Assembly (NCBI RefSeq): GCF_045679555.1 | Contig: NC_092096.1 | Coordinates: 15,751,867-15,815,866, forward strand | Direction: 5' to 3' | Length of the DNA stretch: 64,000 nucleotides | Source: Salvelinus alpinus | Taxonomy: Eukaryota > Chordata > Actinopteri > Salmoniformes > Salmonidae | Part shown: piece by piece, positions 31,139 to 43,800 of the stretch | How the letters are laid out: every line of letters starts with the position of its first letter | Position numbering within the stretch: the stretch's first letter is position 1 | Notes under the pieces: model-generated | Seen by the model: only the letters and a program-made list of their open reading frames with translations | Told to the model about the DNA's origin: nothing | Databases searched by the model: none | Position numbers and translations under genes: made by a program

Positions 31139-33186
31139 CTGGAGGGAGAGAGAGGAGGAGAGAGGGAGGATCAGTGAAGATTTCAGTTACTTCTGATTTA
31201 GCCTCCATGGTTGCTGGGTCATGTATCGACCTACATTAGTGAAGCCTGACTACCAGTCAGTTTTTATATATATTTTTATTTAACTAGGCAAGTCAGTTAA
31301 GAACAAATTCTTATTTACAATGATGGCCTACAACCACCAGCCAAATCCGGGTGACGCTGGGCACCACCCTATAGGACTCCCAATCATGGCCGGTTGTGAT
31401 ACAGCCTGGAATCGAACCAGGGTGTCTGTAGTGACACCTCTAGCACTGAGATGCAGTGCCTTAGACCGCTGCACCACTCGGGAGCCCGTGTCCCAAGACA
31501 ACTCCTTCACTCATTGTCATGTTTGGTTTGCAACAGACGGACATGGGAGTTAACAAGAGAACCAACAGATCTGGGACCAGGTTAACGTTCATGTGCTCTC
31601 TATGTTTGTAGTAAATAATGTCTGAGGATCAGAGATGGTGTCTCTAAAAACAGCCCATAGCTCCTTTAACATCAAGATGGTCCACACAGTCAGCCGTACA
31701 TCCAGGTGTGCCACTAAGACACAGGAAGTTTCAGTCCAGGGTTTCCCCAAACTCCGTCCACAGGACCCCAAGAGGAGCACGTTTTGGTCTCCCCCCAGTA
31801 CTACACAGCTGACTCAAATCACCAACTCATCATCACACCTTGATCATTTGAATCAGCTGTGTAGTGTTAGGGGGGAAAAACAAAACGTGCAATCCCTTGT
31901 GTGTTTGTGTAAACAACATGCCCAGACTATGTCATGGAGGAGTTGGTGTAGACCAAATACCTGCCACGCTACATTGCTCATCTAACTCAGCGATGTACCA
32001 TCATGCCCTTCTGTCCCGGTCCTCTCCTCCCTTCTACGTGGGTAACACAGGGCTCATGTTGGGGCTAACTACCATCTCCAGATGTAGAAAACGGGAGGGA
32101 ATAATCCCCCACACACTGACCTGAGACACACACACACACTACTGTCCTAAAGTACTGGAACAGAGAGGATATTAACCTCCCACTACACACTACTGTCCTA
32201 AAGTACTGTAACAGAGAGGATATTAACCTCCCACTACACACAGTACTGTCCTAAAGTACTGGAACAGAGAGGATATTAACCTCCCACTACACACTACTGT
32301 CCTAAAGTACTGTAACAGAGAGGATATTAACCTCCCACTACACACTACTGTCCTAAAGTACTGTAACAGAGAGGATATTAACCTCCCACTACACACTACT
32401 GTCCTAAAGTACTGTAACAGAGAGGATATTAACCTCCCACTACACACTACTGTCCTAAAGTACTGTAACAGAGAGGATATTAACCTCCCACTACACACTA
32501 CTGTCCTAAAGTAGTGTAACAGAGAGGATATTAACCTCCCACAACACAGTACTGTCCTAAAGTAGTGTAACAGAGAGGATATTAACCTCCCACTACACAC
32601 TACTGTCCTAAAGTACTGTAACAGAGAGGATATTAACCTCCCACTACACACTACTGTCCTAAAGTACTGTAACAGAGAGGCTATTAACCTCCCACTACAC
32701 ACTACTGTCCAAAAGTACTGGAACAGAGAGGATATTAACCTCCCACTACACACTACTGTCCTAAAGTACTGGAACAGAGAGGATATTAACCTCCCACTAC
32801 ACAGTACTGTCCTAAAGTACTGGAACAGAGAGGATATTAACCTCCCACCAGCTGAGGACCAGAAAGGGGGGAGGAGAGGGGCAGCGAGGCCCAGCCTGAC
32901 GTCCCTGTTCTGGGCTAGCTCTCCCAGGCCTGCCCCCTCTCCAGCTGGGTGTTAATGAAGGGGAACCACCGGGTCACACGTGACGGGGTGTAAAGGATGG
33001 TACTGTCATACTAAATGATCTAACCACAGCCCTATACAATGTCCTCAATTCATTATTGACCTTCAGCTGTTTGAGGGAGACTGAGGAAAAGGTTTCCCCA
33101 AAACAAACACATCTGGGATCAATCAGCCCACACTAAACAGCCAGAGAGTTATATTTAACTCCACTATGTGTGTCTCCAAGCTGTCC

Positions 33187-33235
<49 letters not shown>

Positions 33236-36200
33236 GCTGACTGCAGCTCAGAGGTTCTCTACTTGTACCCACCCAGATGTCACATTTCCCGGGGAAGAAC
33301 CTCTCTGGGATGCGGGCTGCGTAGATACAGGCTCCAGAGATGTAGAGAGTAGCCATGAGGAGGAGCCAGCCCATCTGACCCATAGTAGTGGCTCGCAGCA
33401 AGCCTTCAGTGATGACAAAGTGCAGGGTGGGGACCACACCGCTCAGACCCAGACCTACAAACACTCCTGGAGACAGACAGAGACAGACGGGTTAATATAG
33501 ACAGACAGACGGGATAATATAGACAGACAGACAGGGTTTAATATAGACAGACAGACGATAATACAGACAGGGGTTAATATAGACAGACAGACAGGGGTTA
33601 ATATAGACAGACAGACAGGGGTTAATATAGACAGACAGACAGGGGTTAATATAGACAGACAGACAGGGATTAATATAGACAGACAGACAGACGATAATAC
33701 AGACAGGGGTTAATATAGACAGAGACAGACAGGGGATAATACAGACAGACAGGGGATAATACAGACCGAGGGGTTAATACAGACAGACAGAGACAGACAG
33801 GGGTTAATACAGACAGACAGGAGTTCAGACAGACAGACAGACAGACAGGGGTTAATACAGACAGACAGGGGTTTGTTCACATCTGAGTGGTTACACCTGA
33901 CAATAACTGTACCCTCACTGATCTCGTTCTGTTGATTTCACTGATGTTACATAAGGCCTCGCTACACATGACTGTCCACTGTATTTCCAGAGAGACAGAG
34001 GAAGACAGACAGAAAACTGAAGAGGAAAAGAGAGACCGAGTGAGAGATGGAGAGATAGAGAGAATGACCCTCCTGTCCTACCCTGCCTGGCAGCCACCTC
34101 GTCTTAACAGACACTGGGTCCCTGGGTCTGGCACCAGGCCGCTGGGCCTAACGACCCCATAAACGTCACAGAGGACTGATGAGCACCAGTTTAACGGGCT
34201 CCATAAAACACAAAGAGGAGGGAGAGGGTGTGTGTGTCTGTGTGGGGGGAGGGGGGGGAGAGAGGATAGAGGGGAGGGAGGGAGGAGGAAAGACGGCCAG
34301 CCTGAGGGCAGCCTGGCACGTGGAAAGGAGATGGGGGGATGAGGAGGAGCAAGAGGGAGGAGATCCCAGTGTTGGCTCATTATTTTAGGGCCCCCTCTAC
34401 TGGCAGGAGACCCATCAGGAGACTAAGAGAGGGAGGAGGGAGAGAGAGAGGTGGGGAATTCACCAGAGATACAGCTAGTTATGTTATTAGAATACGTTGG
34501 GCAGGGGAGTCGAGACGGAGAAGGGACTGATACACAAAACCAAGATGGAAACATAGATCAAACTGAAAGGATATGAGCAAACATTCATTCACACAGTTTA
34601 GATTCCAAAACAAAAAGGGCACGTAGACACACCCACAGTGACTGACCTGCTCTGACGCCGCGGTACTGTGGCTTAGCGAAGAAGTCACACTGTGAGACGA
34701 TGATGGCAGAGACTCCTAGTATGCAGACTACTACCAGGTAGATTAACCTGGGGTTGGGAGAGCAGTAGAACGAGTAGTAGAGCCACGGAACAAAGGAGCC
34801 CATGATCAGGAAGGCTATGCCAGAGTAGTCCAGTCTGGAGACAGACAGAGAGACAGATGAATGATCTGGATCAGAGAAACTACGTGTCAATCATTCCGTT
34901 TCCACAGTAACGCTTAGGGAACATCTACATTGTGACGTCATGCCAATAAAGCAATTTGAAATTGATATATTTTGTTTTATTGACACAGAGAGAGAGACAG
35001 ACAGAGAGAGACAGACAGAGAAAGAGAGACAGACAGAGCGAGGTTACACCAATGACTAAACATCTGTTCCATCAACTGCTTCAACCAATAGAACCAACGG
35101 AATAGTCCCAAAAGTGCAAACTCAAGACAAAATCAAGTGTAACCCCCCAATTAAAGTATTTGGCACTGGTTCTGCTATCAACACGTGTGGTGCAGTCTGG
35201 AGTCAGGTGCACGAAAGGCTAATTTAACCATGGTCTTACTTGGAGAAGACGCGAGAGACGCCCTCAGAGTGGCAGTAGACGGTGTGGAAGAGCCAGGAGA
35301 AGGACAGACACAGGATGGCCCCGATGAAGAAGATACCGATCACTATCTTCTCCTGGAACGGGGCAGCAAAGTACATGTTGGAACGAAACATATACATGAT
35401 GCCCAGGCACAGGAAGAACAGACAGCCTGGAGGAAGGAGAGAGAGGGAGAGAGATGGAGGGAGGGAAGGGGAAGAGAGATGGAGAGATGGAGGGAGGGGG
35501 GAGAGAGAGAGGGAGGGAGGGAGGGGGAGAGAGAGAGATGGAGGGAGGACGGGGGGAGAGAGAGAGGGGGGGGAGAGAGAGAGAGAGAGGGAGGGAGGGA
35601 GGAGGGAGGGGGAGAGAGATGGAGGGAGGAAGGGAGAGAGAGATGGAGGGAGGGAAGGGGAGAGAGAGTCAGTCTGATCTATCAGTTGTATACATACTGA
35701 ATCACAGTGATCATATGGACTCCTGTTCAACGTTATGACCTAGCTAGCTCAACTTTACTGAGTTTTGTCACATATACTATAGATTTATAAAAACATGTCT
35801 GATTTATATTCTAATTTGTAGTCTCACTTGTCAGTGGCTGTGGGAAGAGACTAAACGATGTGAGTTGTGATACTAAAAGTGTACACTAGGTGGTAGTGGT
35901 GGGTAGAGAACGCACTTTGTTTGTGTGCACATGAGGTGTGATGGTGTCCCGCCTTGATTCAGTCAGGCTGAGTAACAATATGGCTGTGTCCTCTACAGCG
36001 GGGGGGGGGGGGCTGTGTCCTCTACAGATGGAGGGGGGGGGGGGGGGGTCCTCTTGTCCAGTGTTTCTCAAACTGGGTCCTGGGGCCCCCTCTGGGTGCA
36101 GGTTTTGGTGTTAACTCTAGCATTACACTGCTGATTGAAATAACCATCACATCAAACGTTGATGATTTGTATCAGCTGTGTAGTGCTGGAACCAAAACCA

Positions 36201-37656
36201 AAAGGTGGTTCCCCCGGGGGGTTGAGTCAGTAAACTGAGTCACACTATGCAACAGATTCACCAGAAGGAGAGAAACACAGTGAGTTACTTCACTCTGCTA
36301 GCCACACTGACCTCAGTGTGTGTAGACCCTGTCAGACCTCAGTGTGTGTAGACCCTGTCAGACCTCAGTGTGTGTAGACCCTGTCAGACCTCAGTGTGTG
36401 TTGACCCTGTCAGACCTCAGTGTGTGTTGACCCTGTCAGACCTCAGTGTGTGTAGACCCTGTCAGACCTCAGTGTGTGTTGACCCTGTCAGACCTCAGTG
36501 TGTGTAGACCCTGTCAGACCTCAGTGTGTGTAGACCCTGTCAGACCTCAGTGTGTGTAGACCCTGTCAGACCTCAGTGTGTGTAGACCCTGTCAGACCTC
36601 AGTGTGTGTGGACCCTGTCAGACCTCAGTGTGTGTGGACCCTGTCAGACCTCAGTGTGTGGACCCTGTCATAACACCACAACCTCCTGTCCCCGTTCTCA
36701 AAAGGACAGTGGGCTTCTAACCCAGCTAAATGGCTCCAACCCTAACCCAGCTAAATGGCTCCAACCCTAACCCAGCTAAATGGCTCCAACCCTAACCCAG
36801 CTAAATGGTTCCAACCCTAACCCAGCTAAATGGTTCCAACCCTAACCCAGCTAAATGGTTCCAACCCTAACCCAGCTAAATGGCTCCAACCCTAACCCAG
36901 CTAAATGGCTCCAACCCTAACCCAGCTAATTGGGTCCAACCCTAACCCAGCTAAATGGGTCCAACCCTAACCCAGCTAAATGGTTCCAACCCTAACCCAG
37001 CTAAATGGCTCCAACCCTAACCCAGCTAAATGGCTCCAACCCTAACCCAGCTAAATGGTTCCAACCCTAACCCAGCTAAATGGTTCCAACCCTAACCCAG
37101 CTAAATGGTTCCAACCCTAACCCAGCTAATTGGTTCCAACCCTAACCCAGCTAATTGGTTCCAACCCTAACCCAGCTAATTGGTTCCAACCCTAACCCAG
37201 CTAAATGGCTCCAACCCTAACCCAGCTAAATGGCTCCAACCCTAACCCAGCTAAATGGCTCCAACCCTAACCCAGCTAAATGGTTCCAACCCTAACCCAG
37301 CTAAATGGTTCCAACCCTAACCCAGCTAAAAGGTTCCAACCCTAACCCAGCTAAATGGCTCCAACCCTAACCCAGCTAAATGGTTCCAACCCTAACCCAG
37401 CTAAATGGTTCCAACCCTAACCCAGCTAAATGGTTCCAACCCTAACCCAGCTAAATGGTTCCAACCCTAACCCAGCTAAATGGTTCCAACCCTAACCCAG
37501 CTAAATGGCTCCAACCCTAACCCAGCTAAATGGGTCTAACCCTAACCCAGCTAAATGGGTCTAACCAACTAATGTGAATATTCAGTTCTGTTTACTCAGA
37601 GGCCCTGTCCTTATTTAATGCCCAACGCATCTGCGCTGGAGCGGAAGAGAGTCTGT

Positions 37657-37722
<66 letters not shown>

Positions 37723-37821
37723 TTTGCTCTGTGCTCCCATATTATTCTATCATTTCTGCACGTGTGAGCAGGGACCTCATGTTAGTCTGTCTGTGTATTG
37801 GCTGGTCCTTAGTCTGACTCT

Positions 37822-37899
<78 letters not shown>

Positions 37900-40800
37900 C
37901 GTCTTAAACCCGGCATGATGGAAGCAGCAGAGTGCTAGAGCAGAGAGCAGATAGCGGGGAACGTTAACACCATTACGAGTGATTAGGGCAGGACGTTATG
38001 ACATGGCAGATTAACCATGCTACTCTATAAAGAGACAACACATAGTATTAAACACTGTGTTTTATTCTCTGTGTGGCTCAGCTGTGGCCTGCTAATTCTC
38101 TCTTCTCCTCTACCACCCCACCCCCTCTCCTCTACCACCCCACCCCCGCTCCTCTACCACCCCACCCCCGCTCCTCTACCACCCCACCCCCGCTCCTCTA
38201 CCACCCCACCCCCTCTCTGCTCCTCTACAGTTTGTGGTCCCCAGAACAGAAAAGGTTGGGAATGACTGTTCTGTGATCTAATTAGCTGTGGGTTTCTAAG
38301 GGTGTAGTGATCTAATTAGCTGTTAAGTCACTCAAACCAAAGTAAATGTCACCATCAAAAGACATTAATTTGCTAGCTTTGTTTGAAAAATATATTTCAA
38401 TTTAAATGCTAGCTTGGTGTGTGTTAGTGATTGTGTCGTCCCCCCCCGACCACTCTCTTACCCAGCAGGTGACTAGCTTGGTGTGTATCAGTGATTGTGT
38501 CCCCCCCCCCGACCACTCTTACCCAGCAGGTGACTAGCTTGGTGTGCGTTAGTGATTGTGTCCCCCCCCCTGACCACTCTTACCCAGCAGGTGAGTCCAG
38601 ATGTTGCCCGTCTCAGTGTGGATCCTGAAGATGCTCTTGAAGCAGGCCCTGAAGGAGGGCATGGGCGGTCGGTGGCCGTGGCGGAGATACTCGTTATCCT
38701 TCAGCCACTCAGGCAGCACGTCATGAGGGATGACCCGCCACCGGCCTTCCCACACCTTGGAAGAAGACACAGGGAGAGACGCGGAAAAACACTTCATTAG
38801 GGTTTCCTCCGAAACGGGATTGAACTTGAGTTACGAATATAATTATACAAGTGAGGGGGAAAAGGAGTGTTCTCTTTCGTGTATCTCTCATATTTCCATT
38901 TGATGTTCAGGGTGAATTGACATGTCCAGTGGAGACGCAGGCTGGGACAGAGCAGGCTGGGACAGAGCAGGCTGGGACAGAGCAGGCTGGGACAGAGCAG
39001 GCCGGGACAGAGCAGGCCGGGACAGAGCAGGCCGGGACAGAGCAGGCCGGGACAGAGCAGGCCGGGACAGAGCAGGCCGGGACAGAGCAGGCCGGGACAG
39101 AGCAGGCCGGGACAGAGCAGGCCGGGACAGAGCAGGCCGGGACAGAGCAGGCCGGGACAGAGCAGGCCGGGACAGAGCAGGCCGGGACAGAGCAGGCCGG
39201 GACAGAGCAGGCCGGGACAGAGCAGGCCGGGACAGAGCAGGCCGGGACAGAGCAGGCCGGAGGGAATAGCTACACTGTTTATATTCAGCCATATACCCAG
39301 ACCTTTATTCAAGGTTAAATGTGGCGATTCGTGCTTTCAGTGTTGCGCGAATGCCGCCATCCATCCACGGTTTCTGGTTAGGGTAGGTTTTAATAGTCAC
39401 AGTGGGCACAACATCTCCAATGCACTTCTTTATAAACTCAAGCGTGGCTTCCGATTGGTCAGACCAGCGTTGAATGGTTCTCATCACTGGTACATCCTAT
39501 TTGAGTTTCTGGCTTTAAGATGGTACGAGCAAGATGGTGTCGTGGTCGGATTTGCCGAAGGGAGGGCGGTAGAGGGCTCTGCATGCATCGCGGAAGTTAG
39601 AGTAGCAGTGATCAAATGCATTACCCATGCGCATAGTGCAATCAATATGCTGATAGACTTTAGGTAGCCATGTTCTCAAATGTGCTTTGTTAAAACCCCC
39701 AGCTACAATGAATGCAGCCTCAGGTTATGTGGTTTCCAGTTTACATAGAGTCCAGTGAAGTTCCTTTAGGGCCATCTTGGTGTCTGCTTGATGGGGAATG
39801 TACACAGCTGTGACAGCTGTGACGAGAATTCTCTTGGTAGGTAAAATGGCCGGCATTTGATTGTAAGGAATTCTAGATCGGGTGAGCAGAAGAACTTGAG
39901 TTCCTGTATGTTGTTATGATTAGACCATGAGTCATACACCCCCGCCCTTCCTCTACCCAGAGGTGTTTATCTCTGTCGGCGCGATGCATGAAGCCCAGTG
40001 GTTGAACCGACTCCAACATCATATCCCGAGAGAGCCATGTTTCCGTGAAACAGAGAATCTTACAATCTCTGATGTCTCTCTGGAAGGCAACCCTTGCTCT
40101 GATTTCATCTACCTTGTTGTCAAGAGACTGGACCTTGGCGAGTAGTATACCTGGGAGCGTTGAGCGATGTGCCCGTCTACCGAGCGGGACCAGAAGACCG
40201 CTCCGTCTGCCCCTTCAGCGGCGCTGTTGTTTTGGGTCGGATACTGGGATTAGAGACATTGTCCTAGGAACAGAGTAACCGCTGTCAGGACAGGAAACTA
40301 GGAACAGAGTAGCCGCTGTCAGGGCAGGAAACTAGGAACAGAGTAGCCGCTGTCAGGGCAGGAAACTAGGAACAGAGTAGCCGCTGTCAGGGCAGGAAAC
40401 TAGGAACAGAGTAGCCGCTGTCAGGGCAGGAAACTAGGAACAGAGTAGCCGCTGTCAGGGCAGGAAACTAGGAACAGAATAGCCGCTGTCAGGACAGGCA
40501 CTAGGAACAGAGTAGCCGCTGTCAGGACAGGAAACTAGGAACAGAGTAGCCGCTGTCAGGGCAGACACTGGGAACAGAGTAGCCGCTGTCAGGACAGGAA
40601 ACTAGGAACAGAGTAGTCGCTGTCAGGGCAGGAAACTAGGAACAGAGTAACCGCTGTCAGGACAGACACTGGGAACAGAGTAGCCGCTGTTAGGGCAGAC
40701 ACTGGGAACAGAGTAGCCGCTGTCAGGGCAGGAAACTAGGAACAGAGTAGCCGCTGTCAGGACAGGAAACTAGGAACAGAGTAGCCGCTGTCAGGGCAGG

Positions 40801-43800
40801 AAACTAGGAACAGAGTAGCCGCTGTCAGGGCAGGAAACTAGGAACAGAGTAGCCGCTGTCAGGGCAGGAAACTAGGAACAGAGTAGCCGCTGTCAGGACA
40901 GGAAACTAGGACCAGAGTAGCCGCCGTCAGGGCAGGCACTAGGAACAGAGTAGTCGCCGTCAGGGCAGGCACTAGGAACAGAGTAGCCGCTGTCAGGGCA
41001 GGAAACTAGGAACAGAGTAGCCGCTGTCAGGGCAGGAAACTAGGAACAGAGTAGCCGCTGTCAGGGCAGGAAACTAGGAACAGAGTAGCCGCTGTTAGGA
41101 CAGGAAACTAGGAACAGAGTAGCCGCTGTCAGGGCAGGAAACTAGGAACAGAGTAGCCGCTGTCAGGACAGGAAACTAGGACCAGAGTAGCCGCCGTCAG
41201 GGCAGGCACTAGGAACAGAGTAGTCGCCGTCAGGGCAGGAAACTAGGAACAGAGTAGCCGCTGTCAGGACAGACACTAGGAACAGAGTAGCCGCTGTCAG
41301 GGCAGGAAACTAGGAACAGAGTAGCCGCTGTCAGGGCAGGAAACTAGGAACAGAGTAGCCGCTGTCAGGACAGGAAACTAGGAACAGAGTAGCCGCTGTC
41401 AGGGCAGGAAACTAGGAACAGAGTAGCCGCTGTCAGGGCAGGAAACTAGGAACAGAGTAGCCGCTGTCAGGGCAGGAAACTAGGAACAGAGTAGCCGCTG
41501 TCAGGGCAGGAAACTAGGAACAGAGTAGCCGCTGTTAGGACAGGAAACTAGGAACAGAGTAGCCGCTGTCAGGGCAGGAAACTAGGAACAGAGTAGCCGC
41601 TGTCAGGACAGGAAACTAGGACCAGAGTAGCCGCCGTCAGGGCAGGCACTAGGAACAGAGTAGTCGCCGTCAGGGCAGGAAACTAGGAACAGAGTAGCCG
41701 CCGTCAGGACAGACACTAGGAACAGAGTAGCCGCTGTCAGGGCAGGAAACTAGGAACAGAGTAGCCGCTGTCAGGGCAGGAAACTAGGAACAGAGTAGCC
41801 GCTGTCAGGACAGGAAACTAGGAACAGAGTAGCCGCTGTCAGGGCAGGAAACTAGGAACAGAGTAGCCGCTGTCAGGGCAGGAAACTAGGAACAGAGTAG
41901 CCGCTGTCAGGACAGGAAACTAGGACCAGAGTAGCCGCCGTCAGGGCAGGCACTAGGAACAGAGTAGTCGCCGTCAGGGCAGGAAACTAGGAACAGAGTA
42001 GCCGCTGTCAGGACAGACACTAGGAACAGAGTAGCCGCTGTCAGGGCAGGAAACTAGGAACAGAGTAGCCGCTGTCAGGGCAGGAAACTAGGAACAGAGT
42101 AGCCGCTGTCAGGACAGGAAACTAGGAACAGAGTAGCCGCTGTCAGGGCAGGAAACTAGGAACAGAGTAGCCGCTGTCAGGGCAGGAAACTAGGAACAGA
42201 GTAGCCGCTGTCAGGACAGGAAACTAGGAACAGAGTAGCCGCTGTCAGGACAGGAAACTAGGAACAAAGTAGCCGCTGTCAGGGCAGGAAACTAGGAACA
42301 GAGTAGCCGCTGTCAGGGCAGGAAACTAGGAACAGAGTAGCCGCTGTCAGGACAGGAAACTAGGAACAGAGTAGCCGCTGTCAGGGCAGGAAACTAGGAA
42401 CAGAGTAGCCGCTGTCAGGGCAGGAAACTAGGAACAGAGTAGCCGCTGTCAGGGCAGGAAACTAGGAACAGGGCAGGAAACTAGGAACAGAGTAGCCGCT
42501 GTCAGGACAGGAAACTAGGAACAGAGTAGCCGCTGTCAGGACAGGCACTAGGAACAGAGTAGCCGCTGTCAGGACAGGCACTAGGAACAGAGTAGCCGCT
42601 GTCAGGACAGTGGTGGGTTACACCAGGGTTGGACCATGGTTCAAAATAAACATAACATCTCATTCTACCCAGGCCTCCTCCTGTATTAGACTACTGTTCC
42701 ACAGGCCTCCCTAACACAGATTTTACATAGGGAGTTTCTGATAGGCTAATTGACATCATTTGAGTCAATTGGAGGTGTACCTGTGGATGTATTTCAAGGC
42801 CTACCGTCAAACTCAGTGCCTCTTTGCTTGACATCATGGGAAAATCCAAAGAAATCAGCCAAGACCTCAGAAAAAAAATTGTAGACCTCCACAAGTCTGG
42901 TTCATCCTTGGGAGCAATTTCCAAACGCCTGAAGGTACCACGTTCATCTGTACAAACAATAGTACGCGAGTATAAACACCATGGGACCACGCAGCCGTCA
43001 TACCGCTCAGGAAGGGGTCACGTTCTGTCTCCTAGAGATGAACGTACTTTGGTGCGAAATGTGCAAGTCAATCCCAGAACAACAGCAAAGGACCTTGTGA
43101 AGATGCTGGAGGAAACAGGTACAAAAGTATATATCCACAGTAAAACGAGTCCTATATCGACATTACCTGAAAGGCCGCTCAGCAAGGAAGAAGCCACGGC
43201 TCCAAAGCCGCCATAAAAAAACCAGACTACGGTTTGCAACTGCACATGGGGACAAAGATTGTACTTCTTGGAAAAATGTCCTCTGGTCTGATGAAACAAA
43301 AATATAACTGTTTGGCCATAATGACCGTAATGACCACTATTTTGTAAATGACATCGCCGAAGTCAAGGATCGGTAGGATAGTCAGTTTTACAAGGGTATG
43401 TTTGGCAGCATGAGTAAAGGAGGCTTTGTTGCGAAATAGGAAGCCGATTCTAGATTTAATTTATGATTGGAGATGCTTAATGTGAGTGTGCCTACATGGC
43501 AACCTTGTTAGTTAGTTAGGCTCACCAGCTATGTACACCTTGTAGTTATCATGGTCAGACGACGTGCCCAGAGGCCCCGACCCCCAGGGGGCTCACATTG
43601 ATTTTGCTGAATCACTCAGGTATTACATGAACACAGATTACGTGGCAGAATCTGTAGAATCGCAGGAAATGTGCTTTAAAACGGCTAAATGTCCCCCCCC
43701 CCCCCACACCCCCATCAAGAGGGATGTGAACAGTTTAGGTTGCTAGTACCTCTGATATAGGCCGATACTGCTGATACAGACACATGCAGAAATGTGAAGC

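Noticed and set aside
32223-32753. 176-codon minus-strand frame
   Set aside because: A 51-bp minisatellite (17 codons) in an adipor2 intron, not a gene.
35185-35738. Plus and minus frames of 94-171 codons over purine tract
   Set aside because: Low-complexity GA/TC coding; the real content is the adipor2 exon at 35240-35426.
38797-39318. Frames of 115-171 codons over the 15-bp array
   Set aside because: Same artefact; pure 5-residue repeats on both strands.
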